Positions 23,601-36,527 of a stretch of 64,000 nt of DNA are shown piece after piece (the stretch's first letter is position 1; every line of letters starts with the position of its first letter). The position numbers and the translations under genes were made by a program. This stretch comes from Stromatinia cepivora (Eukaryota; Ascomycota; Leotiomycetes; Helotiales; Sclerotiniaceae). The stretch spans positions 1 to 64,000 of the forward strand of contig RCTD01000008.1 of NCBI GenBank assembly GCA_014898415.1, read 5' to 3'. The notes under the pieces are model-generated. The model was not told the origin of the DNA and did no database searches. It saw only the letters and a list, made by a program, of their open reading frames with translations.

Positions 23601-26600
23601 GGCAGTGCCTTCACAGTCCATTTCTTACGTTATTTCTTTCCAATTGGCGCGGCAAAGTGCTTCAACTACCAGCTGCCAGCTGCCAACAGATGCCAGTATT
23701 TTTGAGTTCCGCGGTTGCGGTATGTTCGAAACTGGTGCAATACTTATATATACCTGCCAAGAATTCTAGATATTGTTAGAATCAATGCGAACTCCAAGCA
23801 GTCACAAATGATAATGAAATCCTGAGGAAATTGAACAGGATACATAATGAGCACACGTGGAAACCATACATTGACTACGTTTAATATGACGACATTCTAT
23901 TCTGAAATTCTATCAAGATCATTCCTTGATCATCACGGCTTTTAACGAAGTTGTGACAAGAACGAGGAGAGAATATAATTCATACTCTCCGAATGATACT
24001 CTCCGAACGGAAAGGACAGAATTTCCACTGCGATTCATGGGAATTTGCGAGATGATAATAGCCGTGTTACAGGATACGGAGATATATTTCTATGTAAGAT
24101 TAAATATAAGGACATAAAACGAGAAAAATACACAATCCCACCTACAATCACTATTATAACACTATATTACACCCAGCCATCTCCCATCAGTCATTTAGAT
24201 ATCAAGGAACAAAGGTAGCATCTCATAATATATATCACGCGATGACATTCATCTATGCATCTATTCATCCATTCATGATTCATCTATCAATCTCACCACA
24301 ACCCCAGCCCAGCCCATCTCCTTCCCCACAAATACAAATTCACCAATCCAGAAATCTCATCTCGGCATTACTTTTTCGCTGTGATTTGTGAGATGATAGG
24401 AAGAAGGCGCATATCATATCACTAGATTGAAGGCAACTCCATGGGAATGGTGAAGTGCCACGAGTTGGGTTTATGGGCTGTGACTTGTGATTTGTGGTTT
24501 ATGGTGACTGGGGTTTGTGGTGACTGGGGTTAGATTTCTTGAGGTTGTATGAGTGTACGTAGGTACAGATCTATTGGATAATGTGTATCGTGGGTGAAGG
24601 TATCGTGGGTGAAGGGATAAAGGGACGAAGGGAAGAAGTGGATCATTGATATTTATGGTGGTATGGAGAGGTTCACTCGTAATGTTTAGAGAGGTAGTAC
24701 TAAGTAAGTCTACATACAGGGCTGAATTTCGTATTACGGGATTTGGTTTGGGTTGATTTGGTGGGATATGGGAAGAGAAGAGAAGAGAAGAGAAGAGGAA
24801 ATTGGTTAGTGAGGTAGGAAAGTAGGAAAGCTGGAAAGCTGGAAAGGTGGTAAGTGAGTGAGATTTACTCGAGTTTGGTGAATATATGATTACGAGAAGA
24901 TGACGAGATATTTCTTGTGCGATGGTAACTATCTGCTTCACGTGGTGATCGGATGGGATGGTGGACACGGAAATATTGGTTGTATATATACTAGGTGGTA
25001 GGACGAAAAATCGAAAATCGAAAATAGAAAGTATGAATCTATATTTTCACGTCGTACCTACCGTACAAAGACACCATGACAATTAGTGCCGAGGTAGATT
25101 GGTAGTAGTAATTGGTAAAGTACAATGTGTATAACTATTAGGTGGTAAGTATTTGAGTAACAATACTATGTACTGTCTTTTATTGAAATAACACAACAGA
25201 ACTATAAATAGATACCAGACAGACAGACAGATAGAAAGAAGATACTGTACTCCGCCAAGATGATTAATTAAATCATCAGAATCATCATGCGTTCCATGTC
25301 GTATGAGTATGAGTATGGAGTTGGTAACAGTATCACGATATTTACTTAGTATTCATCGTGTATCAGTTAATGGCCGAAGCCTAAAAGCCACGCCGTTGTT
25401 TATGCTTTTTGTGCTAATTGATGGAGAGAGAACGGTGGGCGATATGTGAGCTAGAGAATTTTCCTGGATTACTTATGGTGTTTACCTAGTATGTATGGTC
25501 TTTTTGTTTTCTGGTTAGATGAGGATTTGGATGGTTAAAGGGTCTGGAAGGGGAATTTTATGTGGGATGTATTTCTGCTGTGTTTAGTTTACCTATGCCA
25601 AGGGTGGTGGGATTCTTTTGATTTTTTTCTGGTTTTGAGAGTATTAGGGAAATATTTAAAATACTGGTGCCTGTTAAGCTTTCCTTTAGTACTACTTACT
25701 GAGTAGTACGCCAAGTGAGGTTATTGATTACTGGTGTGCTAGTGTACGAGTATGAAAAGAAAGAAGAAGCGATACGGAGTACAGTGATGAAGGATCAAAA
25801 AATAAAGATTGATAAGAGATGATTTTGAAAAGAAGTGAGGCTGACTTTCCTGGGTATGTATTAAACTGAGACTTACTATTCGGACAATACGAATGGATTT
25901 GTAAAGAACTTACCTAGTACTTATCAATATTTTCTTGTTGAGTTGGTTACCTAAGTTAGTTTATGCTCATCAGTTTAGTTTGTCGGATATACCTGCCACT
26001 TTGTGACCGGATTGTCATCTAGTATGTAGAAGAGATGTTGAGATACGAGACGTTGAGCTAAGAGACTATGAGCTATAAGTTATGAGCTATGAGCTATGGA
26101 TTATAAGTAATAAATTATAAGCTACGAGTGATGAACTATGAACTATGAACTATGAACTATGAACTATGAACTATGAACTATGAACTATGAACTATTGAGT
26201 TGAAAATCTCGATGAATTTTTCATTTGATTATATCTGACAAGTTGAGTATTGGCAAGTTGAACTTTAAGTTTCAAGCTTCGAATACTAGAATTCGATTTT
26301 GATATCTTCTACAAAGTCTGTGCAGTGCATCGGTACATATAACCTTTAAATAGATACGGGATGGTATTTGCATGCATGATATAAAGTTTCTGCCGATGTG
26401 GGTTCGGTAGTGTTCCCACCTGAGCAGCTAACTTATGGCTTGGGTACAAATATACCCAGTAACCTAGAGACCTCAATGATATAGCATCTGTTATAAGTCG
26501 CTCGCTTTCTTCTTCTTAATGATATCTTGAATTCTTGAGGTAGAATAATGAAGATAAACATGAGACTTTGGCGTGGATGGTGATGAAGTATCTGTACTCC

Positions 26601-28378
26601 GGAAGATTCTTATGTAGGCGTGGAGAGGTTGGATACCTTACTCGAGCTACGATTCCTAGGTTGTTGTAACCATGATCATATTTGCCATGCAGAGCCTAAC
26701 AACGCCATGAAAGCTTAGAATACTTTCGATACCTTCAACAGAATACATTTGCAACCGGCAAAAGAAGGTACATACCTAAGCTTCTCGTAATGTTCCGTAA
26801 AGCAAGGAAAACGTGTAGATGACACCAATTCAGTAAAAGTTAAGAAGATCTCTTGGATCCGTCTTTCAGATTCCGATAGAGATACAAACTAACCGTGCCT
26901 GGTTTGTATATGGAGTAGAAATCTTTCGAGGGGGGATATACAGTGGTTTGTCATATCTAGGTAGACATTTTCTTCCCCTTTAAGATATATGTTTTTAAAA
27001 AGAAGATTAGCAGATGGCTTGCTAGGTAGTGATATTTATTGTTTTTTTGTGATCCATGGAGCCGATCATCTTGCGCCATTCGAAATCCTCCACTCTTTCT
27101 CTTTTCTGGGGTAACCTTTTCCGATCACCGGGATGCACAGTTATTTCAAAAGTGGTATTTTACTCATGAGTGGCATCATCGTAAAGTAATATATTTGTGA
27201 TTTGATGCGATGTACATATTTTTACTGATTAAAGTATATGTAGAGAGAGGAGAGACGATGAGAATCTCTTGGTTTAAAGCTAGATACTGTAAGTACTTTT
27301 GAATTATTGTTGAAATAAGAATGTACCCAAGCTACTTTCTTTTCTACCAATAGGAACGTTCGATGCTAAAATGTTATGCATATTCAACGGCTTCCAGTGC
27401 CAAGAGAGAGAGGCTCGGTCTTTCCATCCTTCTTACAACCACCACGGCAATTACTATAATCTTACATCTGGATTTCATATGAATACAAGTGGCGACCAAG
27501 GACTTCTAAAGTCAGCAACCACAAGTAAGATGCGATTGATTCCTGGTAGAAGAAAGGAATGGAATACTAGAATATTGCCAATCAACATTTCCTTGGTCGT
27601 ACCACAAAGAATGGCGCAGGTGGTAGTAGTAGTATTGTATTCCTTGGTCGGAGAAAAGAAGATTTCATGTTGATCACAACAAGAGTAAAAGGTCCGAGGT
27701 ACTAAAGGCTACCATGAGCTAAACAATTGTCCATAACTCTTATTGATAATCGCCTACAGCGAATCTATTGAACTTGAAGCTTTAGAGATAAGAATCCCTC
27801 CCCGTCTAGATCTACACTAAAAGTCACGCCGGAAAAGTTCGAGCAAGTCTATCGCCTTCGCCTTCTGGATGAAGAGGCAAATACGTTCCACACACATGCA
27901 CTGTGGCCAAGGCTTTTCCATGTATTTGACAGTATCCAGGACTTCATCACTCTAAGTCTTCCTTTTCATTTATCTTTCCAGCACGCATTCGCTCTGAAAG
28001 ACCATCTCACGCTGTGCCTTCTCATCATTCATTGTTCACTTTAATTAATTCACCTTCGTTATACCCGTGTAATTGTACAAGGGCATCTCAAATATTTACA
28101 AGGCGGTTCTCAGGTTCTCAGGTTGCCGGGTACCCTTGACACACTCTTTGTATGTATTCACATCCAGACCTCGTTCTGAACTATTTCTAGTCAGATGCAA
28201 CTGCCTTTGGGAGCACACTTCTCATCATTCCTCAGCCTTTTCTAATAGGATGAATAGTCACTCGTTTCACAAGTAACACCTCTCCACGTTTCTGCAATAT
28301 CAAGTCGAACTCAACCCCAGTTGTATAAACCTCTTTCAACAATCAGCACATCGGTTTACTACTAAGAACACAGCTGCC
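20694..28378. other. Gene-poor region, 7.7 kb
   Basis: I see no supported gene. The stretch has simple repeats (GAAAA/AAGAG runs near 20.87, 21.25 and 24.77 kb, and a heptamer array at 26.1 kb). Motifs of the TACCTAG / ACCTAGGT kind recur (for example 21.49, 21.63, 25.48 and 25.91 kb). Short frames with no domain lie at 22315-22539, 23051-23317, 24471-24968 and 27371-27673. The 5' regulatory DNA of the GT2 gene must lie at its right end. Confidence 0.5.
26131..26195 (+). repeat. Heptamer tandem repeat (AACTATG)n
   Basis: About nine near-perfect copies of AACTATG. To the left (26.05-26.13 kb) are diverged relatives such as GAGCTATG and TTATAAG, so the array grew out of an older imperfect repeat. 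Confidence 0.9.
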
Positions 28379-31262
28379 ATGGGTTTGGGCAGCTATTTCA
28401 AGGCGAAGAAGCCTGAAGAGAAGACTAAATCGCCACCACCTATCATGACTGAGAAACAAGTTCCTACCATGATTCCGCAGTCAGATTTTGATGCCATGGC
28501 ACTTCAACCACCCATTACTCAATTTGCTTCATCATCAAGAAATTCCATCTCGAATCGATCACACGCCAGCTCAAACTTTCTGGATGACATTAAACATGAG
28601 GTTATGGTTAATTACCTTTACCAACAACAATGTTCACATCTCTGGGTCAGTGATGGAAGCGGCGAAATCGAAGGTGTTTTGCTCAGAAAATCAAGAAATA
28701 CATACATGGCTTGCCCGCCACAGTTAGGCACTTCTCCTTTTGCCGCAGCATGTGCAGCTCTTAATGTTCATGTAAGAGCTTAAGAAATGTGCTTTTACTT
28801 TCGAAAAGCTAATTTTGGTAGTGTGCAATGACGGTGAATTCTCGAGTTATAAAGACTTTCCTGCAATGCTCGCCAAATGCTGTCGATGTTCCGCTTCTGA
28901 ACGGCCTCAGAATACAGATCCTACCAACAGTTGAAGATTTACCCCGCGCAAGGAAACTACAATTCGCTGCATTCGTTGCATCTGAAGCTTTGCTGGTTGT
29001 GTGGGACGACGAAGCATTACATCTTGTTCAACGAGCCAAAGCCATTGAATCAGAGCTGATGGAATTAGTGTGGAAAACCGATGAAGAATTCGAGGACGAA
29101 AAGAAGGGTCCAAGTACTGCCACCCGGGAAGTTGATGAAGAGAGCGGTCAACCTCCCCCAGAGACGCGTGGATTACACTTGCACAATACAGTTCTGGTTT
29201 CTCTCACGATAATCCTGATCATTGCAACTCTGGGTGCTGGTATTCGTGAAGTAGCCATTGATACTGATGTCGACCAGAACTATACCCGTCTTGCGCTCCT
29301 GATCTTAACCCCCGTTCAAGTGTTTTTCACGCTCTTCTTTGCTCAAGTCATAATTGGCTGCCTTTCTCAGCTCTTTGGACCTGTGCAACAAATGAGTATC
29401 AACTCCAAATTTTACTCCGCTAATCCACCACCACGTATTCTTGATGGAAATCTCCCACATATCACAATCCAGTGCCCCGTTTACAAGGAAGGATTGCATT
29501 CCGTTATTGCCCCCACTGTCAAATCAATCAAACAAGCCATTTCTACTTATGAATTGCAAGGTGGCTCAGCCAACATGTTCATTAATGATGATGGTCTTCA
29601 AATCATTGATGCAGACGAGCGCCAGGCAAGAATTGACTTCTATGCTGACCATAGCATTGGATGGGTTGCTCGACCAAAGCATGGAGACAATTTCACCAGG
29701 AAAGGAAAATGTAAGTTTCTTTGATCTGGCTTTGGAGTCTGTTCGCTAATTTTTCAATAGTCAAAAAAGTAAGCCACCATTGCGCCATTGATGTCAATTC
29801 GCTACTGGAGGGGATTTTCGATCCTTTGGGGAGAAATTTTTATTCTTCCAAGTTAAATCTTATGCTAACTACATTTCATAGGCTTCTAATATGAATTTTG
29901 GACTCCACATCTCTTGTATGGTCGAGGAAAAGTTGGCTTTGATTCAAAGACCTCTCGATTGGACTCAAGCAGATGAAGCACAAGCGTATGGAAGATGCCT
30001 GACAGAAGCCTTAGAAGACAACGGTCGTGCATGGGCTGACGGAAACATTCGAATTGGTGACTATATCTTGTTGAGTAAGTGCATTAACTTCATTGAAATG
30101 GCTCCTCTGACGTGTTTTAGTCGATTCGGATACTCGTGTCCCAGAGGATTGTTTACTAGATGCTTGTTCTGAAATGGAACAGTCACCCGAGGTTGGCATC
30201 ATGCAATTCTCATCTGGTGTTATGCAGGTCGTCAATACTTATTTCGAAAATGGTATCACATTCTTCACGAACTTGATTTATACTGCTATTCGATATACCG
30301 TTTCCAATGGAGATGTTGCTCCCTTTGTCGGGCATAATGCTATTTTGCGTTGGTCGGCCATTCAGCAAGTTTCATATGAGGATGAGGATGGATATGAAAA
30401 GTTCTGGTCGGAATCTCATGTGTCTGAAGATTTCGATATGTCTCTCCGTCTTCAAGTTGATGGGTACATTATTCGATTGGCTGCATGGGCTGGTGAAGGA
30501 TTTAAGGAGGGAGTGTCATTGACTGTTTACGATGAACTTGCCAGATGGGAGAAGTATGCATATGGTTGCAACGAGCTGCTCTTTCACCCACTTCGTATGT
30601 GGCTCTACAGAGGTCCATTTACCCCTCTCTTCCGAAGCTTCTTGTTTTCCAACATTCGATTCACCTCAAAAGTAACAATTATCTCCTACATTGGTACTTA
30701 CTACGCCATTGGTGCTGCCTGGATCTTGACCACTGCCAACTACTTTGCTATCGGATGGTACAATGGATACCTCGACAAATACTATGTCGATTCTTGGAGA
30801 GTCTGGTTTTCCATCGTCATCGTGTTTAACGGTCTCGGAAACATTGCTTTAGCAGTCATGCGATACAGAATTGGCGAACGAAGCCTTGGGTATGCACTTT
30901 ATGAGAACTTCAAGTGGACTCTTATGTTGGCAATTTTCCTTGGTGGCCTTTCGCTCCATGTTTCACAAGCACTACTCGCGCACATGTTCGAAATCGACAT
31001 GACCTGGGGTTCAACATCCAAGGAAGCCGAATTTAGTAACTTTTTTATCGAAGTACCAAAAGTCTTGAAGAGTTTTAAGTTCTCCATGATCTTCTCTCTC
31101 TTGTGTATAATTGGCATAATCGTTCTGGCTACGGCTTCATTCGTCCCATACGATTGGCGTATTCAGGATTTCGTTGCTATTCTACCAATGGCCACGGTTG
31201 CTACTAGCCATTTGCTTTTGCCACTAGCCTTGAATCCTGCCCTCATGACATTCTCGTGGTGA
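28379..31262 (+). CDS. Type 2 glycosyltransferase, multi-pass membrane protein (GT2)
   Basis: Five exons: 28379-28771, 28822-29710, 29761-29768, 29882-30074 and 30121-31262, giving 874 aa. Exon 3 is only 8 nt, and reading-frame closure plus splice signals require it (RKGKFKKASNMNFG). Two membrane segments lie near residues 250-270 and 290-312. The family 2 catalytic domain follows, with IQCPVYKEG, the nucleotide-sugar DSD (LIDSDTRVPEDC, about 495-505) and EDFDMSLRLQ near 598. Several C-terminal membrane segments end the protein. This matches the fungal GT2 group (the ZtGT2/FgGT2 type) reported to be needed for hyphal growth on solid surfaces and infection. The usual Q-x-x-RW end motif is not evident; LRMWLYRGPF stands in that place. 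The polymer made is not established by sequence. Confidence 0.9.
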
Positions 31263-33626
31263 TACTGTCTTCAACAGCTTTCATCATTTGCTTAGAGGTG
31301 TAGTTCTGATTTACAATTTACAAGGTTCTCCACGGTGTTACATATTGAGCTTAGCTACATGTTAGATATAATTCATATTGCTTAATGACTTTCGTTTCAT
31401 TTCAGTCGCACGATTTGGGTGGGCTGCATATAGAGTGGGAATTGTGACTATGACTAGTTTTAGAAGTTGGTGGGAAAGTTCTCAATCATTTGTTTGTACA
31501 TAGAAAATAAGCTGGGTTTTTACTCTTGTCTGTCATTACTGGAGTCTACCTACTTGATGATGATAATGATGATGATGATGATGATGATGATGGAAATTTA
31601 ATCACTTTTTCTTTCTCTTATATACCGTATTTTTAAAGGTCTTGATCTCATGCGTGACTTGGATGTTTCATGACTTGGATATTTCCTTAGAGGCATTTGT
31701 TTTGTTACCTTCCGTTCCCGAATCCTAAGCAAACAAAATGCTAGGGAATTCTAGGGTATGATTATGATTGCATTTAATTTAGAGGTTTAGAGGTTTTGTA
31801 TATTGTATTGTATGTATGCATTGAATAATTACCTTGGAATTTACATACATTTCTGCGATTTATCTTTGAATTGGGCGCTGTGGGTTACTGTAGGTACTTT
31901 TCTACTCTATGTTTTTTTGTGGAGGAGGAGGGTAGGTGGGGGAGGGGAGGGGTTTAGTTGTGACGTTTAGGTTTTAGGTTTAAGGTTTACTGAGATTTTG
32001 AGATTGGAGGGGGGGGAAGGGGAAGGGGAGAATACGTATTTGTATGCCGAAGATATAGGATCGGGATTCCAGAAGATGTAAAATTAATATTTGTGAAATT
32101 GTATTATAATAGATAGGTAACCTTAAGTTGAGAGCATTGAAGAATAAATTCATATTAGACGTCTCGATGGGGGATATTGGATGGGGAGGGGACAGATATA
32201 CGAAGTAGAGGGAGCTTGATTAAGCAAGATATAAGATTATCTAGTCTGTGAGGAGATGGGAAGGATTGATGGGGAAGTTTTATTTTTTTTCTGGATAGAT
32301 ATTGATTTATAGTTTGGATTGGTATTTGAGTATATTTGTATAAATAGCATAACGGTGCTGGCAAGGAGGTAGGTTTAATATATATGTTGATTGTTGATTT
32401 TCTATGTAGGTGGAAATCAAAGAAGAATGCGTGGAAGAGTGTAGATACACTAGCTAGGGAACGGGTAATGAATCTGTGATAGGTAGATGAATGAAGGGCA
32501 AATAATTATTGGGTGTAAAGATAATTTGAGGTTGAGATGGTTTATTGTTTCTTGAGGAGGTTTTAGAGGGGTTGGATTTTGATTGCTTCTTTTAAGCCCT
32601 ACTAGCACTGGATTATAAGGAAGGTCGGGATTATATGTTATGGATTTATACTGAATCAGCTAAACCTTATAGTAGAGTACAGTGGACTAGACTAGATTAG
32701 AGATTTCTATTTTTTGTTTAGATTACTATATCTTGTAATGTTATTCCTAATATAACCTCATAATTAAAGCCGGTAAGGTTCTATTGTTTTTATTGTGGAG
32801 TATTCTGCTTTAACCTTGATGGTTATGAACATAGTGGGTACAGATACAGACCGCACAGACCATCTCACAGACCATCTTCCCCGGAATATTACAGTAGCGA
32901 TTTATCGAGGAGATCGTGAATCCACTTTCTGCAAGATGTATCATGCATCACTTCTTCCCTTGAAAAGCCTCATCAAAAGCCACGATTGCCTTTTTAGCTT
33001 GAGCTCGATATCCCTTCTTCGAGGTTGTGGCTCCTTGGCTGAGTCGTTCGATCACGTTTGAGGTAGCGTAGAGATAGCTGTTCAATGTCAAAGAGGTTTG
33101 GGCTTTTTCCTCGGCACTGTGGGCTCCTTAGCATGAATTTGAGTGGATGAAATGGGCGCATATGTACCTTTTTTTCTTTGGTGAGTGCTTGGGTGTAAGA
33201 TTGGACGTGGCTGTGGTGGCCATGGTGGCGTTTTGGTCGTGGCTCGAGGGCATGAGAACCAGACGGTTTCTAAGATTCGAATATTATCGAGACGAATTCA
33301 TAGAGTTTCCCCGCCATCTTTACAACCTTTTATATATACAGCATCGAAATGAAGGTATTCTGGTTTTGCAAGGTTCGCGAGATCTATTGCACCTCAAACT
33401 ATATACAAGCGGTCGGCGCCAGAAACAGGGAAGAATTGCGCAGTTGCGCGTTAATCCTTGTCAGGTCAGGCCTCATTACAGCAAACATCAAAACCAATCT
33501 CATTTCTTACAAGGCCAATCTATACACTTGACGTTCTTATAAACCACTATTATAAAGGTAGAATTCGAGCATCGATAGCTGCTATTTCATTTACCACAAG
33601 GAGCAACGTCTCCCCAAATCATCAAG
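31263..33626. other. Intergenic, no gene recognised
   Basis: It holds the GT2 3' flank, a (GAT)n microsatellite at about 31558-31592, a G-rich tract (31.92-32.03 kb) and mixed AT-rich DNA. A 131-codon frame at 33147-33542 has no domain and overlaps the promoter of the next gene. Confidence 0.5.
31558..31592 (+). repeat. GAT trinucleotide microsatellite
   Basis: Roughly eleven GAT units with one AAT interruption, in the 3' flank of the GT2 gene. Confidence 0.9.
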
Positions 33627-36393
33627 ATGGAGGCGCCATCTTTTTCGGAGGTTTCACAACTACCCTTATCACTTCCTTCTAGGAAACTTTCCAACGACTC
33701 AGCACTTTCCTACGGCTCAGCACTTTCCAACAACTCAGCACTTTCCTACGGCTCAGAAGACTTCGAAGACTTAGAAGACTCGGTGGAATTAGGATATTCA
33801 GTAGACCCCTCTTTCCAAGCCAACACTGCTGATATCAATGAGGATCATGGACTTTTTCCCGCACAGACACTACATGAGAATTTTTTCTTGATCACAAGGC
33901 CCTCATTTGGTGGCTCCAAGGTCGGAGTGGACAAATCCAGAGATCATCGTAATGATAATCAAATCTTCATTTCACCAGCCGAGCCCGATGATAACAACCG
34001 AGTACTATACCATCCCAGATCTCAATGCTCGGATCATGGATGCAATAGGCGTCACTTTGGTAGCTGTTCCAACCTCCTACGTCACCAAAGCGAAAAAGGA
34101 AATGCGTCCGACAAGTATTCAAACTCGAATTAGGACGTTTGGCCTACGACCTCCAGGAATCGCGATGGTCATAACTCCCAGTCTTACAAAGAGAAAATTA
34201 ACATTAAGGAAAACTCGCTTTCCTCGCCCTCGTTGATCGCCGATGTGACGAACCTCGATAGCAAGTCCGGATATATTTCTGGAGACCCTACACTTCAGTT
34301 GCACACCAGCCATAAGCAAAGTTCTTTGCCACATAATTTTACATCAGCGGATGCGGTACTTGGGAATCTATCTCACGAAGGTATATCTGGGCTATTAAAT
34401 GACGATACTAAGCCAGCCGCCATAGAGGAAACGGCCGTTTCATACGATTTGGAACTCTGTAATACTTTGAGTCTGAGACGTAAACTTTCGTACACACAGA
34501 CGCCAGTACAAGATTCCGCACCTCTTTCAGAGTCTTGCTCCTCGTGGTCCTCAGATGATGATACGGACTTGGGAGATGATGAATCTGACCGCGAAGGGCA
34601 CACTGCTAAGATGGACCTTCCTACCAAAATCAATGCTTCAGTGACGGAAAATCAGGCTCCATGTTTTGATACGCACCCGTTATTTTCGAAGTTGAAACAT
34701 GAATTGATGAATCCCATCATGTTGGAATTCTGGGAGCTTTTCATTGGAAAAAAAGAAACAATCAGGTATGTTGGAGCGCTGAGCGTGTTTATACTACGGG
34801 GGATACTTACGATCATTGAGATTTGACAATAATATAATACAAAACACGCATATCAGCAAATGCAATGGTTCAAAAACAAGTTCTACAGCTGAACAGAATA
34901 CAACTCCAACATCAAAGACTGATTCATCTACTACCTCTCCTGAAAAGGGCTCAGAGACTCATAAAGGCGAAGGCCGAAGCAAGACGAGGAAGAGACAGGG
35001 CGAAGGTGATGACTCGGATAATGAAGAAAACCAAGAGAGAAACCCAAAGAGGCCCAGGAATCTCCCGACACATTCTCGCACACTCGATGATACAAGAAAG
35101 TTTGCTTGTCCGTATCGTAAACACGATGCCAAAAAATACTGCGTTCAAAACTGGCGTTCTTGTGCTCTGACCCCTTTGGATAGTGTAGCTCGCGTAAAGT
35201 ACAATAGCTTTGTTCTTCCGAGATGAATGTTTCTGACAGTAGCATTAGGGGACATCTCTATCGACATCATCGTATATACCAATGTCAACGATGCAAACGG
35301 CTCTTCAGTAACCAGCAAGAGGTTAACGATCATCTCAAACAAGAGGATGCCTGCGAACTATCTAAAGATGTCCAAGAAGACGGCATCACTAATGAGATTG
35401 TGGAGAAGTTGAGGAGTAAGAAAAAGACACATCGTAGCCAATCTGAAGAAGATAGATGGAAAGAGATGTACTGAATAATATTTTCTACAGACATAATCCC
35501 AGATCCCTGTAAGCCAAAATTTTCTCTCTCAGATTCGCAATATCTCTTCGGCAATAGCCATTACTCCCACCGAAAGCTAATTGAAATTAGATTTCGAAGA
35601 AATTCAAGAGGACTTTATGCAATCGCTGAATGCTCAACAACTTACAGACTACGAAGAATACTGTCGTCAAGAGCTCCCCAAAGTCATCGGAGCTGAATTG
35701 GAAGAAACCATCAACAGCCTGGAAGAGCAACTGAAGAACCAACTAGTAGAATTAATTCGCAATGCTCAGGATCGGGTTTTCGCCAGCTACAGATCTTCCT
35801 TGACCCTTCCAGGAACAAATGAGGGAAGCGAATCAAGTCCACACTCTGGCGCTTACGAGGCGGTATTCCCAACTTCCTCTTCACAGGTTGTAGCTACAGG
35901 GTGTCAGTTTACAAGTAATGAACCAGAAGAAACCTATCTAACTCAAGAGCTACTCTTTTTCGAACCACCACCATCCCAGATCGATCTAGAGTCAAGGTTG
36001 GATATCGCAGCTCTGGATACAAAGGCTTCAGATTCAGAGTACAATGATCGGTCAGACTCTATACTTCATGATACTACGGATATACTCTCTCTGCTAACCG
36101 CCAACTCTATTGCCAGCGCTTCCGTCTCGGCCTTGGAGGTGCTCCCTCGTCTACTAAACAACCGAGGAGAAACTAACGAAGCGGAAAATAAAGCCGCTAA
36201 CATGCACCTGGGGTATGATGTCGATAAAGGGAAAACCACGACAGATTACTTTGATTCTTTCCTTCTAGAAAGCGGTATGGATTTCGATTTTGGTAGTACG
36301 GACTTTTCAAATTCCGACATGAGCTATTTGGAAAGTTCGGAACATTCAGAAGAACAAGGCCTGAAGAGTGGGAACTTAGAGGCATTTTCATAA
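33627..36393 (+). pseudogene. Fungal C2H2 zinc-finger protein with two in-frame stops
   Basis: Family conservation and splice signals give four exons: 33627-34765, 34857-35198, 35249-35508 and 35591-36393 (848 codons if read through). The Ser/acidic N-terminus has a small repeat (SALSYGSALSNNSALSYGS). A finger-like CNRRHFGSCSNLLRHQ follows. The C-terminal half is the conserved fungal module: RKFACPYRKHDAKKY, VKGHLYRHHRIYQCQRCKRL, NDHLKQEDACEL, then EEDRWKEMY. Two stops interrupt the frame. TAG at 34131-34133 falls within or just after the second finger-like stretch, and TGA at 35472-35474 falls exactly where the family reads MY-[RK]-I-[IL]-F, before DIIPDPYFEEIQEDF. Both can come from C-to-T change. 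No intron of plausible size removes either one. Confidence 0.8.
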
Positions 36394-36527
36394 ATGATGT
36401 GTATATCCGGGATCGATGATCTATGCTATGGCTGCAGAAGGAGGTTATGTTAAGTAATTTAAGCCTCCATACTTAGGCTATTTCAGCAGATTCAACGACC
36501 TATCATATGTATTCATGGTACCGCATC

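Noticed and set aside
24471..24968. 165-codon minus-strand frame in the gene desert
   Set aside because: It is low-complexity Ser/Pro/His/Thr text made by reading GGGTGAAGG and GAGAA repeats in reverse.
27371..27673. 100-codon frame 1 kb before the GT2 gene
   Set aside because: No recognisable motif and no splice partners; cannot be supported.
33147..33542. 131-codon open frame before the zinc-finger gene
   Set aside because: No domain or codon pattern, and it overlaps the region expected to hold the promoter of the zinc-finger gene.
34080..34140. An intron that would remove the TAG at 34131
   Set aside because: The only GT...AG pair around it is about 19 bp, too short for a spliceosomal intron.
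35466..35492. An intron that would remove the TGA at 35472
   Set aside because: GTACTG...CTACAG spans only 23 bp, and the sequence on both sides matches the family without a gap.
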